A stretch of 64,000 nt of DNA from Tropicimonas marinistellae (lineage in GTDB: Bacteria > Pseudomonadota > Alphaproteobacteria > Rhodobacterales > Rhodobacteraceae), in NCBI RefSeq assembly GCF_001509585.1, contig NZ_LNCI01000004.1:452064-516063 (forward strand). Reading direction: 5' to 3'. The notes under the pieces were generated by a model that saw only the letters and a program-made list of their open reading frames with translations, was not told the DNA's origin and did not search any database. The position numbers were made by a program, and so were the translations under genes. This document shows positions 21,242-29,956 of the stretch, piece by piece. Every line of letters starts with the position of its first letter. Position 1 is the stretch's first letter.

Positions 21242-22411
21242 ATGCAGCGAATTGTGGCGGTGTTCCTGATGGTCGCACTCGTCGGCTGTAGCGGAGTTCC
21301 CAGGAATCCGGTCGATATCGACGATCTTGAGAACGTGGGCATCCGCGGCATCGAGGGAGCGCGCTACTGGGGCGATACCGCCCCGATCAACTATGGCGAA
21401 TTGCTGGCCGAGGTTGAGGCGCAAAGGCGGGCGTCGGGTTTGCTCGGCAACTACTCCACGCTGTCGCTGTCGGGAGGCGGAGAGGACGGCGCGTTCGCGG
21501 CGGGCATTCTGACCGCCTGGTCCGAAGCCGGCACACGCCCTGAATTCCTGAGTGTGACCGGCGTTTCTACCGGCGCGCTGGCCGCTCCCTTTGCCTTTCT
21601 CGGTCCGGACTATGACGATGAGCTTCGTCGCCTTTACGGCGGCCTTCCCCCCGAGAGCATCTTCGAGAAGCGCGCGCTGACGGGCATCCTGTCGAATGCG
21701 TCTGCGCTCAGTTCGGGCCCGTTGGAACGCCTGATCGCGGAATATGTCACCCCCGAATTCCTCGCGAAGATCGCAGCCGAACACCGGCGCGGCCGGAGGT
21801 TGATCGTGCAATCGACCAGCCTCGATGCACAGCGTCCGGTGAATTGGGATCTCGGAGCGATTGCGGCAAGCGGTGCGCCCAATTCCGTAGAGGTGTTCCG
21901 GAATGCGTTGCTGGCCTCGGCATCCATTCCCGTGGTCTTTCCGCCCGTCCTGATCGAGGTTGAAACACCAGCGGGCCAGCGCGACGAACTGCACGTAGAC
22001 GGCGGCGTCGTCTCCCAAGCTTTCTTCTTCCTGGGCTGGAGAGAGGGAGCCGGACTCTCCGGCAGACCGACGTTGTACTTCATTCGCAACGGTTCGGGAT
22101 CGCCCGAACCGAGAACCACGTCCGCGAGCATCCCGGCGATTGCAATGCGCTCGATTGCGACGCTCACGAAGGCGCAGGGGACGAATGACCTCTTGGTGGG
22201 GTACAAGCTCGCAAACGCGGCCGGAGGAACGTACAAGGCGACCTGGATCGGTGACGACTTCACGACAGAGCGTCCCAACCAGCGCTTCGACCGGCAATAC
22301 ATGCAGGCGCTCTTCGAATACGGCTATCGCCGCTTCAAGCACGGTGGCCTCTGGAGCAACCAACCGCCGTTGATCGAAGATCTCGAAAACGTTGAAATCG
22401 CCCGGCGATGA
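21242..22411 (+). CDS. Patatin-like phospholipase lipoprotein
   Basis: A 389-residue predicted lipoprotein. The N-terminal signal peptide ends in the lipobox ALVGC, with Cys16 as the lipidated residue, so it should sit in the inner or outer membrane facing the periplasm. The patatin fold follows: an oxyanion motif LSGGGEDGAF, the nucleophile elbow GVSTG (Ser109) and the catalytic Asp253 in HVDGGV, completing the Ser-Asp dyad. Acyl hydrolysis of lipids is the expected activity. The frame is open from 21083, but the ATG at 21242 begins the signal peptide. It converges with gltS 31 bp downstream. Confidence 0.87.
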   Translation: MQRIVAVFLMVALVGCSGVPRNPVDIDDLENVGIRGIEGARYWGDTAPINYGELLAEVEAQRRASGLLGNYSTLSLSGGGEDGAFAAGILTAWSEAGTRPEFLSVTGVSTGALAAPFAFLGPDYDDELRRLYGGLPPESIFEKRALTGILSNASALSSGPLERLIAEYVTPEFLAKIAAEHRRGRRLIVQSTSLDAQRPVNWDLGAIAASGAPNSVEVFRNALLASASIPVVFPPVLIEVETPAGQRDELHVDGGVVSQAFFFLGWREGAGLSGRPTLYFIRNGSGSPEPRTTSASIPAIAMRSIATLTKAQGTNDLLVGYKLANAAGGTYKATWIGDDFTTERPNQRFDRQYMQALFEYGYRRFKHGGLWSNQPPLIEDLENVEIARR

Positions 22412-22442
22412 GACACCGCCGTCGGTTTGGCGCCGGTGGATT

Positions 22443-23705
22443 TTACCAGACCGTCAGGAAGAGCTTGATGATGAACGCGTTCGCGATGTCGACGAAGAAT
22501 GCCGACACCAGCGGCAGCACGATGAAGGCCAAGGGCGAAGGCCCGTAGCGTTGGGTCACGGCCGTCATGTTGGCAATCGCGGTCGGGGTCGCGCCGAGCG
22601 TGACGCCGGTGAAACCCGACGAAATGACACTCGCGAAATAGTCCCGCCCCATGGCGCGGAAGACGACCAGCACGATGAATGCTGTTGCGACGAGGGCTTG
22701 CATCACCATCGTGACGGCAAGAAGCGCGGCGCTGGACGCAAGCGTCCAGAGTTCCATGCTCATCAGCGACATGGACAGGAACACTGACAGGCTGAACTCC
22801 GATATCAGGTTTGTGGTCTTGCCGCGCGGGGACAGGTTTCGGCGCGGAAACAGGGACGGGACCAGATTTGCCAGGAGGATCGCCGTGAGAAGGCACGGCA
22901 CGAAGAGCGGGAGTTTGATGCCGTTCGCGCCAAGGGTATCGAAGATGACGTATCCTATCGCGATGGAGACGTGGATCCACAGGACGCTTTGCATGATTGA
23001 TTCCTGGGTGATCTCGTCGCCGGGTTCGCGTTGGTCGCCCGGTGCGGTCCTCGTTTCGTCCTTTTCCGGTGCGGCCGCGGTTCCGATGTGCCCTTCCGGC
23101 AGCGGGCCGGGCACAAGGTTGTTCCGTTCAATGAGGAACTTGGCGATCGGACCGCCCAGAATGCTCGCCATGATCAGACCGATGGTCGCCGCGGCGATGC
23201 CAAGTTCGGCGGCGCCGGAAATCCCGTATTCGGCTTCTATGGTTGGCCCCCAGGCGATCGCCGTGCCATGCCCACCGATCAACGACGCCGTTCCCAGCAA
23301 TACGCCGGATTGTGGGGGCAACCCGAAGAGCGTGGCGCCTGCCACACCGATCATGTTCTGAACGAACATATAGGTTATCGTCAGCACGAGCAGGATCGCG
23401 AGGATTGGGCCACCCCTCAGCAGGTCAGAGACCCGCGCGTTGAGCCCGACAGTGGTGAAGAAGTACACGAGCAGGAAGTCACGCGCGACGAGGTCGTAGA
23501 CGATTTCCCGCCCCGTCACCGAAACGATGGCAAGGGCGATCAACGCCGCGACGATGCCACCGCTGACCGGCTCCGGAATGCTGTACCGCTGAAGGACAGG
23601 ATACCGCGCCGTCATCCGGGCTCCGAGGAAATAGACCAGGATGCCGAGGTTGATTGTCTCGAATGCCGTCACTTGGAACGGTTGCAGGATTTCCGTGTTC
23701 TCCAT
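22443..23705 (-). CDS. gltS: Sodium/glutamate symporter family protein (GltS-like)
   Basis: A 420-residue symporter with two inverted sets of helices. Family signatures include SIPEPVSGGIVAA near residue 43, the re-entrant-loop-like GTASLIGGHGTAIAWGP (about 138-154) and the second-half counterpart SGFTGVTLGATPTAIANM. A hydrophilic segment of about 50 residues (LPEGHIGTAAAPEKDETR onward) joins the halves. Na+-coupled glutamate uptake is the family role; exact specificity is unproven. It starts 48 bp after the barrel-protein gene on the same strand, so the two probably share a transcript starting near the palindrome at 25474. Confidence 0.88.
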   Translation of the reverse strand: MENTEILQPFQVTAFETINLGILVYFLGARMTARYPVLQRYSIPEPVSGGIVAALIALAIVSVTGREIVYDLVARDFLLVYFFTTVGLNARVSDLLRGGPILAILLVLTITYMFVQNMIGVAGATLFGLPPQSGVLLGTASLIGGHGTAIAWGPTIEAEYGISGAAELGIAAATIGLIMASILGGPIAKFLIERNNLVPGPLPEGHIGTAAAPEKDETRTAPGDQREPGDEITQESIMQSVLWIHVSIAIGYVIFDTLGANGIKLPLFVPCLLTAILLANLVPSLFPRRNLSPRGKTTNLISEFSLSVFLSMSLMSMELWTLASSAALLAVTMVMQALVATAFIVLVVFRAMGRDYFASVISSGFTGVTLGATPTAIANMTAVTQRYGPSPLAFIVLPLVSAFFVDIANAFIIKLFLTVW

Positions 23706-23753
23706 GGCGCAGCTTCGATCCTTCTCGGAGGCCCCTCGGGCGGTCGCAGCGTC

Positions 23754-25319
23754 TCAGAACCGGTATCCCAGCATGGCCGTGACCCCTTTTCTGGTATCCC
23801 CGTAGGTACCGGTTAAGGTCAGTTCCATGTTGTTTCCGAACTGCTTGTAGAGTCCCGCCCGCGCCGACCATTCTTCGTGTTCAAGCCCGATCCTGAAATC
23901 GAGGTCATCCCCATCCGGCAGGGAGATGTTGCCGACCATCTCGTTTTCGAGCTTCAGCCATTCCGCGCCCACCATCAGCCGAAGGCGGTGCCGCGGGAAG
24001 TAATATCCAACTTGCGGCGTGATCGTGTAGGCGGTCGACTCGGTTCCGGCATCCTCCGTAACTGTCGTCATGGCGGTTCCGGTCACCGAAGCAAAGTAGT
24101 TTCGCCAGCCGGCACCCAATGTGGCGCCTCCGCCGTAAACAAATGAATCGATGTCGATCTTTGCGTCGATCACGTCTGGCAACCCGACAAGCTGCCCGAG
24201 ACCGGTTGTCCGGATCTTCAAGTCACCTCTGGCGTCGAGTTCACCGAACAGCGCCATGAGGTTCAGAAACGGAACGGGGAACCAATCGACGCGGATCTGC
24301 GGCATGTTGGTGTCGATGTCGATTCCCGATCCGTTCGGATCAAAGATGGCCTCGATCAAGGCGCGCTCACCGTTGATCTCGAAGCTCGTGAAATCCAGCA
24401 TCGTCGACAGGTCGGTGTACATCAAGCTGATGCCAAACGGTTTCGGGAACTCGTACCCGGCGGCCCGCGCCTGCCGTCCCCAGATCGGGAAAGTGCGGTC
24501 GATATTGACCCGCACGGGGGTGTCGAAGGCACCCAGGTCGACACCGGCGGGGATGGCAGCGGCTCTTGGCGTTACATCGTTGCCATCCGCGTCAGTGTAG
24601 CTGATCGCGGTACTTCGCGTCGTGGTCACGAAACGCCCCCCGCCGGGCACAACTCCGAGGAAGAGGTCCCGTGCGACGATGGTGTTCACCGTGTCCTGGA
24701 TGACATCGGTCCCGTTCGCCGCGCGCGAGAAGCGAACGTCCATCGTGTAGTCGGTTACGCGCGTCCCGTCATGGAGAAAGGCCCGGCCGTCATCCAGTTC
24801 GAGCAAAATCCGCTCCACCCGGTCGCCGTCCACCCAGATACGTCCCTGCAGGAACCGCATCCAGGCGATGTCCTGCGGCAGCGCAAACGGAGTGTAGCGG
24901 AAGCGGATGACGGCCTTGTCGCCATTGGTCGATTCTACGGCGACGGTGTCCGGGTCGTAGCCGATCTGTAGGGTCCGGATTTGGTGCTGGAGCCGCATGC
25001 GGTTCTCCAGAACGGAGCGGAACCGCCGGGGTGACGCCGTTGTCGGGGCCGCATCCTCGAACCGCAGCACCAGATCGATCCCGGCAGGGGTCGAGGGGTC
25101 GAATTCGATCAGAAGCCGATCCTTGTAGATTTCGCTTTCGGTGTTCACCTCGATTTCGGCGAAGCGCGTGTAGCTCAGGTCGGTCGACAACTCCGATACC
25201 ATGAGTTCAATCGCGCTCGGATCGATGCCGCGTTCCGTCAGAGCGTCACCGATGGCCGTAGCCGGCGCGCCGAGGATGCCCAGCAACAGTACGAGTGCGG
25301 CAAAGTGTTTCTTCAGCAT
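23754..25319 (-). CDS. Exported protein with predicted C-terminal outer-membrane beta barrel
   Basis: A 521-residue exported protein. A signal peptide (MLKKHFAALVLLLGILG, cleaved near ATAIG) is followed by about 330 residues rich in beta strands whose function I cannot name (with FRSVLENRMRLQHQIRTLQI and FRYTPFALPQDIAWM). From about residue 375 there are alternating amphipathic strands (GGGATLGAGWRNYFASVTG, VGYYFPRHRLRLMVGAEW). It ends in TAMLGYRF, with the terminal aromatic residue typical of BAM-assembled barrels. The frame is open to 25763, but the ATG at 25319 starts the signal peptide. It is co-directional with gltS downstream; the palindrome lies 155 bp upstream. Confidence 0.7.
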   Translation of the reverse strand: MLKKHFAALVLLLGILGAPATAIGDALTERGIDPSAIELMVSELSTDLSYTRFAEIEVNTESEIYKDRLLIEFDPSTPAGIDLVLRFEDAAPTTASPRRFRSVLENRMRLQHQIRTLQIGYDPDTVAVESTNGDKAVIRFRYTPFALPQDIAWMRFLQGRIWVDGDRVERILLELDDGRAFLHDGTRVTDYTMDVRFSRAANGTDVIQDTVNTIVARDLFLGVVPGGGRFVTTTRSTAISYTDADGNDVTPRAAAIPAGVDLGAFDTPVRVNIDRTFPIWGRQARAAGYEFPKPFGISLMYTDLSTMLDFTSFEINGERALIEAIFDPNGSGIDIDTNMPQIRVDWFPVPFLNLMALFGELDARGDLKIRTTGLGQLVGLPDVIDAKIDIDSFVYGGGATLGAGWRNYFASVTGTAMTTVTEDAGTESTAYTITPQVGYYFPRHRLRLMVGAEWLKLENEMVGNISLPDGDDLDFRIGLEHEEWSARAGLYKQFGNNMELTLTGTYGDTRKGVTAMLGYRF

Positions 25320-25837
25320 TCCTGTTGCTCTCCGAAGAAATGCGTTTCCAGTCGTCGAACGGTGTCTGGCAAGTGTTGCGGTGGCGGCAGGTTCGTCCCT
25401 CGAGCCTGTCGGTGTCATCTTCCCTATTGGGTGAAACTTACGGGGACTGGGCCAGCGCCGGTCAAGCTGGAGCGAGCCAATTTGGCTCACCCGTGCTCGA
25501 TCGACGCCTGCAGGGTGAGGGCCGGCAATTTGACCTCGCGTCGAACGCGCCACGGTCCGGAAAATCCTGGCATCGGCGCGGGTCGCGAATTCGGGCTGTC
25601 TGGCGTTGGACCCTCGGTCAAGACTGCCCGCGATGTGCCGTGGTCGTTGCCTGATGCGACCACGGATGCGTGTCTGTTCGCCGATGTGCATCGGCAACGA
25701 AGGACGGCGAGCAGACTCGCGGCAGTGCTCACGCACCAACCGAGCAGTTTCGTTGAGAGCCAACCTGCTCTGCTCTCGGGGAACCGCAACGCACTACGAA
25801 GGCGAACGCGGGTATCACTTCGGCTTGTCGGCTTCTC
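25320..25837. other. Intergenic region without a recognised gene, holding the second palindrome
   Basis: This 518-bp region lies upstream of the barrel-protein gene and downstream of the defence operon, both on the minus strand. Open frames here (for example 25487-25789 on the minus strand) look like chance frames, with no family signature or good ribosome binding site. The only clear structure is the palindrome at 25474-25488. Confidence 0.5.
25474..25488. promoter_or_regulatory. Perfect palindrome, candidate operator (copy 2)
   Basis: GAGCCAATTTGGCTC on the plus strand, read on the minus strand as GAGCCAAATTGGCTC, is identical to the core of the palindrome at 11720-11738. It lies 155 bp before the start of the minus-strand barrel-protein/gltS pair. 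On the minus strand the match extends to 17 bases (GTGAGCCAAATTGGCTC). Confidence 0.65.
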
Positions 25838-26134
25838 TCAGCGGTCCTTGAGCACGTCCTGCCATTCCGGGTGGCGGGCGATCTGCGCCTTGGCAAACGG
25901 GCAGAGTGGGATGATCTTGCGACCCTCGTCGCGCGCATCGGCGACCGCCCGTGCGACCAGCGCCTGACCGGCCCCCCGACCGCGAAGGGCATCGGGCACA
26001 CCCGTGTGATCGATGATGATCGACCCCGGTCCCGCACGGGAATAGGTGAGCTCTGCCTCGTGCCCGTCGAGTGTCAGCCAGTAGCGGCCCTTGGTTTCGC
26101 CTTCGTCGCGATGGATGTCGCCCGAATAGGTCAT
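25838..26134 (-). CDS. GNAT-like acetyltransferase, YjdJ type
   Basis: A 98-residue minimal GNAT-fold protein. The acetyl-CoA loop is RGRGAGQALVARAVADAR, followed by the strand IIPLCPFAKAQI and the conserved RHPEW near the C-terminus, which is the pattern of the short YjdJ/Acetyltransf_CG subfamily. Its substrate is unknown. Its start overlaps the end of the DsbA-like gene by 4 bases, so it is the last gene of the defence operon that begins at 31268. Confidence 0.82.
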   Translation of the reverse strand: MTYSGDIHRDEGETKGRYWLTLDGHEAELTYSRAGPGSIIIDHTGVPDALRGRGAGQALVARAVADARDEGRKIIPLCPFAKAQIARHPEWQDVLKDR

Positions 26135-26787
26135 GCCGCGCGCTCCGTGACAGTGTGTTGCAGGATACGAGCGTAATTATCCTCGCCTTGCGCACCTGTC
26201 ACGAGGTGTCGGCGTGCGAAGATCATCGCCGGTACGCCGGAAATACCGCGGGAGGTCCAGAAGTGTTCCTTCTGGCGCACCAACTCCGCCTTGTCGCCGT
26301 TCATGAGCATGTCCAGCGCGGCGCCCCGATCCAGCCCGATCCCGGCCGCCACGCCCGCGAGCACGTTCGGATCGTTCAGATCCTCCCGCCGGGTGAAGAA
26401 AGCCCCGAACAGGGCAAGCTTGGCGTCGTGGGCCTTGCCATGGTCGCCCGCCCAATCGATTAGCTGGTGCGCCCGGAAGGTATTCACCATCCGCATATCG
26501 TCGGTGTACTCGAGGGTGAAACCCAGCGCCGCGCCCATCTCGGTCAGCCGTATACGGGCCTGGCGTGATCCCTCCGGAGTCGTGCCGTACTTTGCGGCAA
26601 GATGCTCGCGCAGGTTTTCGCCCTCTTCGGCCATCTGTGGGTTCAGTTCGAACGGGTGCCAATGCACCTCTGTTTCGATGCCAGTCTCCCGTGCGGCCTT
26701 CGCCAACTGGTGATACCCGATCACACACCACGGGCAGACAACGTCGGAAACGATGTCGACGCGTATTGGCTTGAGGTCTTCGGTCAT
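26131..26787 (-). CDS. DsbA-family oxidoreductase (FrnE-like)
   Basis: A 218-residue thioredoxin-fold protein with an inserted helical domain. The redox motif is CPWC (Cys18 and Cys21, in VSDVVCPWCVIG). Later signatures include FELNPQMAEEGENL and the cis-Pro loop ISGVPAMIF. There is no signal peptide, so it acts in the cytoplasm, as the FrnE group does, where members serve as disulfide oxidoreductases/isomerases under oxidant stress. It lies 18 bp after the Kef antiporter gene and overlaps the GNAT gene by 4 bases. Confidence 0.9.
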   Translation of the reverse strand: MTEDLKPIRVDIVSDVVCPWCVIGYHQLAKAARETGIETEVHWHPFELNPQMAEEGENLREHLAAKYGTTPEGSRQARIRLTEMGAALGFTLEYTDDMRMVNTFRAHQLIDWAGDHGKAHDAKLALFGAFFTRREDLNDPNVLAGVAAGIGLDRGAALDMLMNGDKAELVRQKEHFWTSRGISGVPAMIFARRHLVTGAQGEDNYARILQHTVTERAA

Positions 26788-26805
26788 GGGAGTCCTTTCA
26801 TCCGG

Positions 26806-28686
26806 TCACAGGCTCGCATCGCCCTTGGGCGGTGGGGTCCAACCACGCTCGGACCTGTCGAAACTGTCGAGCCGGTCTTCTTTCATCAGGTCGAACAGCG
26901 TTTGGGAATGGGCGCGCATGGCGTCGATATAGGAGGCCGAGACACCCTCGGTGTTCCATGTCTCGCGCAACGCGTCCAGTTGCCGGTGGTCATGGGCACG
27001 GAAGGTCCGGCGGGCGGTTTCGGCCCGGAAGGGGTGGTTTCCGAGCGCAACCAGCGCATCGCGCCCCATGCTCAGGGCACCCTCGAAGGTCTCGCGCGCG
27101 GCGATGTGGGCACCGGCGTTCTCCAGGTCATAGACGTGGTGCCGATCGATGGCGCGGGCATGGATGGTCACGTTGGGATAGCTGTGGGCGACGTGGCGCA
27201 CGAGTTCCGTCTGCTTCTCCCGATCATCGAGCGCGGCGACGAAGAGCTTGGCCGTCTCCAGCCCGGCACTGTGCAACAGGTCGGGCCGGGTGGCATCGCC
27301 GTAATAGGCCCGGAAGCCGATCTTCGAGAGGTTCTCGATGGTTTCGGGGTCGTGGTCCAGAACAGTCACCTTGTAGCCATTCGTCACCAGCAGGCGCGTG
27401 ATGATCTGCCCGACCCGCCCAATGCCGGCCACGACGACGGTTCCGGCCTCGTCGATCTCGTCCGGTTCGCGGTCTGCAGACGCAACGGAGCGGGGTGCCA
27501 GGACCTTTTCGTGCAGGATGAAGAGGAGTGGCGTCAGCAGCATCGAGAGCGCCACGACCAGCGTCATGGTGGAAACCAGCTCGGCCGGGAGCACGCCCGC
27601 GACCAATGTGAAGCCGAACAGCACGAAGGCGAATTCCCCGGCCTGGGCCAGCCCGAGGGTGAAGAGCCAGCGGTCCGCGCCGCCAAGGCCAAAGGCGGTT
27701 GCCAGCCCGTAGAGCAGCGCCGCCTTCAGCGCCATCAGCCCGACCGCGAGGCCGACAAGCCCGATTGGGTTGGAGAACAGCAAGCCGAAATCCACACCCG
27801 CGCCGACGGTGATGAAAAAGAGGCCGAGCAGCAGGCCCTTGAAGGGTTCGATATCGGATTCCAGCTCGTGCCGGTATTCGCTGTCGGACAGCACGACGCC
27901 GGCAAGGAAAGTGCCGAGGGCGGGCGAAAGGCCGACGTAATTCATGGCGAGCGCGATCCCGATCACCAGCATCAGCGCGGCAGCGGTGAAGATCTCGCGC
28001 AGGCGGGCTTCGGCGATGAAACGGAAGACGGGGCGCATCACGGTCCGGCCGGCAAGGATGATGGCGGCAATGATCGCGAGGATCGCCAGCGCCTGCGCCC
28101 AATCCGGCAGCGCATCGAAGGCCGTGGGGGCCGCATGGCCGTGGCCCTCGGCTCCGTGTGCATCGTCATGGCCGGTGCCGACCGCCAGCAGCGGCATCAG
28201 CGCAAGCATCGGGATCACGGCGATATCCTGTGTCAGCAGGACCGAAAACGCGCTCTTGCCGCCTATCGTCTGCATCCAGCCCTTTTCGTTCAGCGTCTGC
28301 AGCACGATGGCGGTCGACGAGAGCGCAAGGATCATGCCGAGGGCCAGCGCAGCCTGCCAGGCCAGACCGAACGCGAGGGAGACAGCGGCAATCGCCACCG
28401 TCGTTCCAACGACCTGCAAGCCGCCAAGCCCGAGCAACTGTGTCCGCATCCGCCAAAGCATCGCCGGTTGCAGCTCCAGCCCGACGAGAAACAGCATCAT
28501 GACGACGCCGAACTCCGCGAAATGCTGCAACTCGACTGTCTCGTGCCCGACGATTCCGAGCACCGGGCCGATGACGACGCCGGCAATCAGGTAGCCGAGC
28601 ACGGAGCCGAGACCGAGGCGGTTGGCAAGCGGCACGGCGACCACGGCGGCGACGAGGTAGACGAAACCGGCGGCGAGGAATTCCAT
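26806..28686 (-). CDS. Glutathione-regulated K+ efflux antiporter-like protein (KefB/KefC type)
   Basis: A 626-residue CPA2-family K+/H+ antiporter. An N-terminal Na_H_Exchanger domain of about 12 helices (opening MEFLAAGFVYLVAAVVAVPL, with ALSSTAIVLQTLNEKG in the transport core) is followed by a cytosolic RCK/TrkA-N domain with the nucleotide-binding motif VVVAGIGRVGQI (about residue 420). A charged histidine-rich loop (GHDDAHGAEGHGHAAP) lies between helices. In E. coli such channels are held shut by glutathione and opened by glutathione adducts, acidifying the cell against electrophiles. The kefF-like gene immediately upstream (1-base overlap) and the nearby GST support this role. Confidence 0.92.
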   Translation of the reverse strand: MEFLAAGFVYLVAAVVAVPLANRLGLGSVLGYLIAGVVIGPVLGIVGHETVELQHFAEFGVVMMLFLVGLELQPAMLWRMRTQLLGLGGLQVVGTTVAIAAVSLAFGLAWQAALALGMILALSSTAIVLQTLNEKGWMQTIGGKSAFSVLLTQDIAVIPMLALMPLLAVGTGHDDAHGAEGHGHAAPTAFDALPDWAQALAILAIIAAIILAGRTVMRPVFRFIAEARLREIFTAAALMLVIGIALAMNYVGLSPALGTFLAGVVLSDSEYRHELESDIEPFKGLLLGLFFITVGAGVDFGLLFSNPIGLVGLAVGLMALKAALLYGLATAFGLGGADRWLFTLGLAQAGEFAFVLFGFTLVAGVLPAELVSTMTLVVALSMLLTPLLFILHEKVLAPRSVASADREPDEIDEAGTVVVAGIGRVGQIITRLLVTNGYKVTVLDHDPETIENLSKIGFRAYYGDATRPDLLHSAGLETAKLFVAALDDREKQTELVRHVAHSYPNVTIHARAIDRHHVYDLENAGAHIAARETFEGALSMGRDALVALGNHPFRAETARRTFRAHDHRQLDALRETWNTEGVSASYIDAMRAHSQTLFDLMKEDRLDSFDRSERGWTPPPKGDASL

Positions 28687-29300
28687 CAGGCTGTCTCCGG
28701 TGCAGCCGCGTGGGACGCAGCGATGTCGTTGAGGGTGCGGGCGGCGCGGGCGGCCGGGATGTCGAGCCGGTCGTCGCGCAGCGCGGTCAGCAGGCCGCGC
28801 CATGCCGCCACATGGTCCCCGCGGCGCGCTTCCTCGACCGCCCGCCCTGCGCCGTAGATCGCGAAAGGTGCGAGGTAGCGCATCCCGCAGAGATCGGCTG
28901 TCTTTTCGAAGGGCGCCAACAGGTCGCGCAGATAGGCGCCGTTGCCACCCTCGGGCCGATAGGAGGATTCCAGCGCACCGCAGGAGACGGCATTGAGGGT
29001 CACCTTGCCGTCCAGTGCATGCCCGTGCTTGCCATAGGCAAAGCCGTGTTCCAGCACGAGATCCTGCCACTCGCGGACAATTGCAGGCGCGGAATACCAG
29101 TAGATCGGGTGCAGGAAGACGATCGCGTCGTGATCCACCAGCCGCCGCTGCTCGCGCGCCACGTCGATCTCGAAGGTAGGATATTCGCCGTAGAGGTCGA
29201 CACAGGTGACGCCCTCCGTCTGCCCGGCCACGTCGAAGAGCGGGCCACTGATCTCGGAACGGTCGAGGCGGGGATGGGCGATATATACGAGCGGTTTCAT
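28686..29300 (-). CDS. KefF-like NAD(P)H quinone oxidoreductase / Kef ancillary protein
   Basis: A 204-residue flavodoxin-like oxidoreductase. The pattern VYIAHPRLDRSEISGPL (flavin phosphate loop), then HDAIVFLHPIYWYSAPAIVREWQDLVLEHGFAYG, matches the KefF/MdaB/YheR group, whose members bind FMN, reduce quinones and activate the partner Kef channel. Its stop codon overlaps the antiporter start by one base (TGATG), so the two subunits are translationally coupled. A role as regulatory partner of the antiporter is therefore likely. Confidence 0.9.
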   Translation of the reverse strand: MKPLVYIAHPRLDRSEISGPLFDVAGQTEGVTCVDLYGEYPTFEIDVAREQRRLVDHDAIVFLHPIYWYSAPAIVREWQDLVLEHGFAYGKHGHALDGKVTLNAVSCGALESSYRPEGGNGAYLRDLLAPFEKTADLCGMRYLAPFAIYGAGRAVEEARRGDHVAAWRGLLTALRDDRLDIPAARAARTLNDIAASHAAAPETA

Positions 29301-29368
29301 GATCTATCCATGCAACACAGGCGCGCCCGACGACAACCACCGGGCGCGAGACTTGAGGTCGGAGACCA

Positions 29369-29953
29369 TCACCGGTCGTCCGGGTGGACCCAGGCGTATT
29401 TGTCCATGCCGCGGTCGAGGCGGGTATGGGCGAGCGCGTTGGTGAAGTTGGAGATCAGCTTCGCCGCCAGCCCTGCCAGCACATCAAGCGCCGCCTTGCG
29501 ATCATATCCGGCGTCGAGGAACGCCTGCAGGCGATCGTCGCCGATATGACCGCGCGTCTCCAGCAGTTCGCGGGCAAAGCTTTGCAAGGCGGCCAGCTTG
29601 GGGTCGGCCAGAGTGCGGCCTTCGCGCAGGTCCTCGATGATGTCATCCGGCATCTTTGCCATCTTCATCATCATCGTGTGGCCCGCCATGCAGTAATGGC
29701 AGCGGTTGATGTAGTTCGAGGTCATGAAGACCACCTACGCCTCCGGCGGTGAAAAGGAGGAGCGGCGCAGGAACCGGTCGAAAGCCACGAGATAGGACTC
29801 ATAGGTGACCGGCGATTCCGCGAAGAGCGCATGCAGGCTGACCAGACCGCCGAACTCCTTCACGGATTGGTCGATGAGCGGCTTGGAAGCCTCGGGTGCG
29901 CTGGCCTTGGTGTGATATTCGAAGGCGATGGCGGCTTTTTCGGTGTCGAGCAT
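29369..29953 (-). pseudogene. AhpD/carboxymuconolactone-decarboxylase-like gene interrupted by an in-frame amber codon
   Basis: Two consecutive open frames in the same phase (72 codons from 29953, then 121 codons from 29734) make one peroxidase-like protein of about 194 residues, split only by a TAG at 29737-29735. The first half has the family helix SLHALFAESPVTYESYLVAF; the second half starts right at the active site with NRCHYCMAGH, the CxxC-xxx-H motif that reduces hydroperoxides. The sequence reads PPEA-stop-VVFMTSNY, where relatives have Glu or Gln, consistent with one base change (GAG or CAG to TAG). A GTG directly after the stop could restart translation of the catalytic part. It lies between the GST and kefF-like genes. 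Confidence 0.8.
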
Positions 29954-29956
29954 GGG

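Noticed and set aside
25487..25789. 100-codon minus-strand frame between the barrel-protein and GNAT genes
   Set aside because: No ribosome binding site or protein-like pattern; it starts over the region expected to be regulatory.
26602..28857. 751-codon plus-strand frame opposite the kefB-like and frnE-like genes
   Set aside because: Residue use is typical of an antisense shadow (Gln/Arg/His-rich) and the minus-strand genes are clear.
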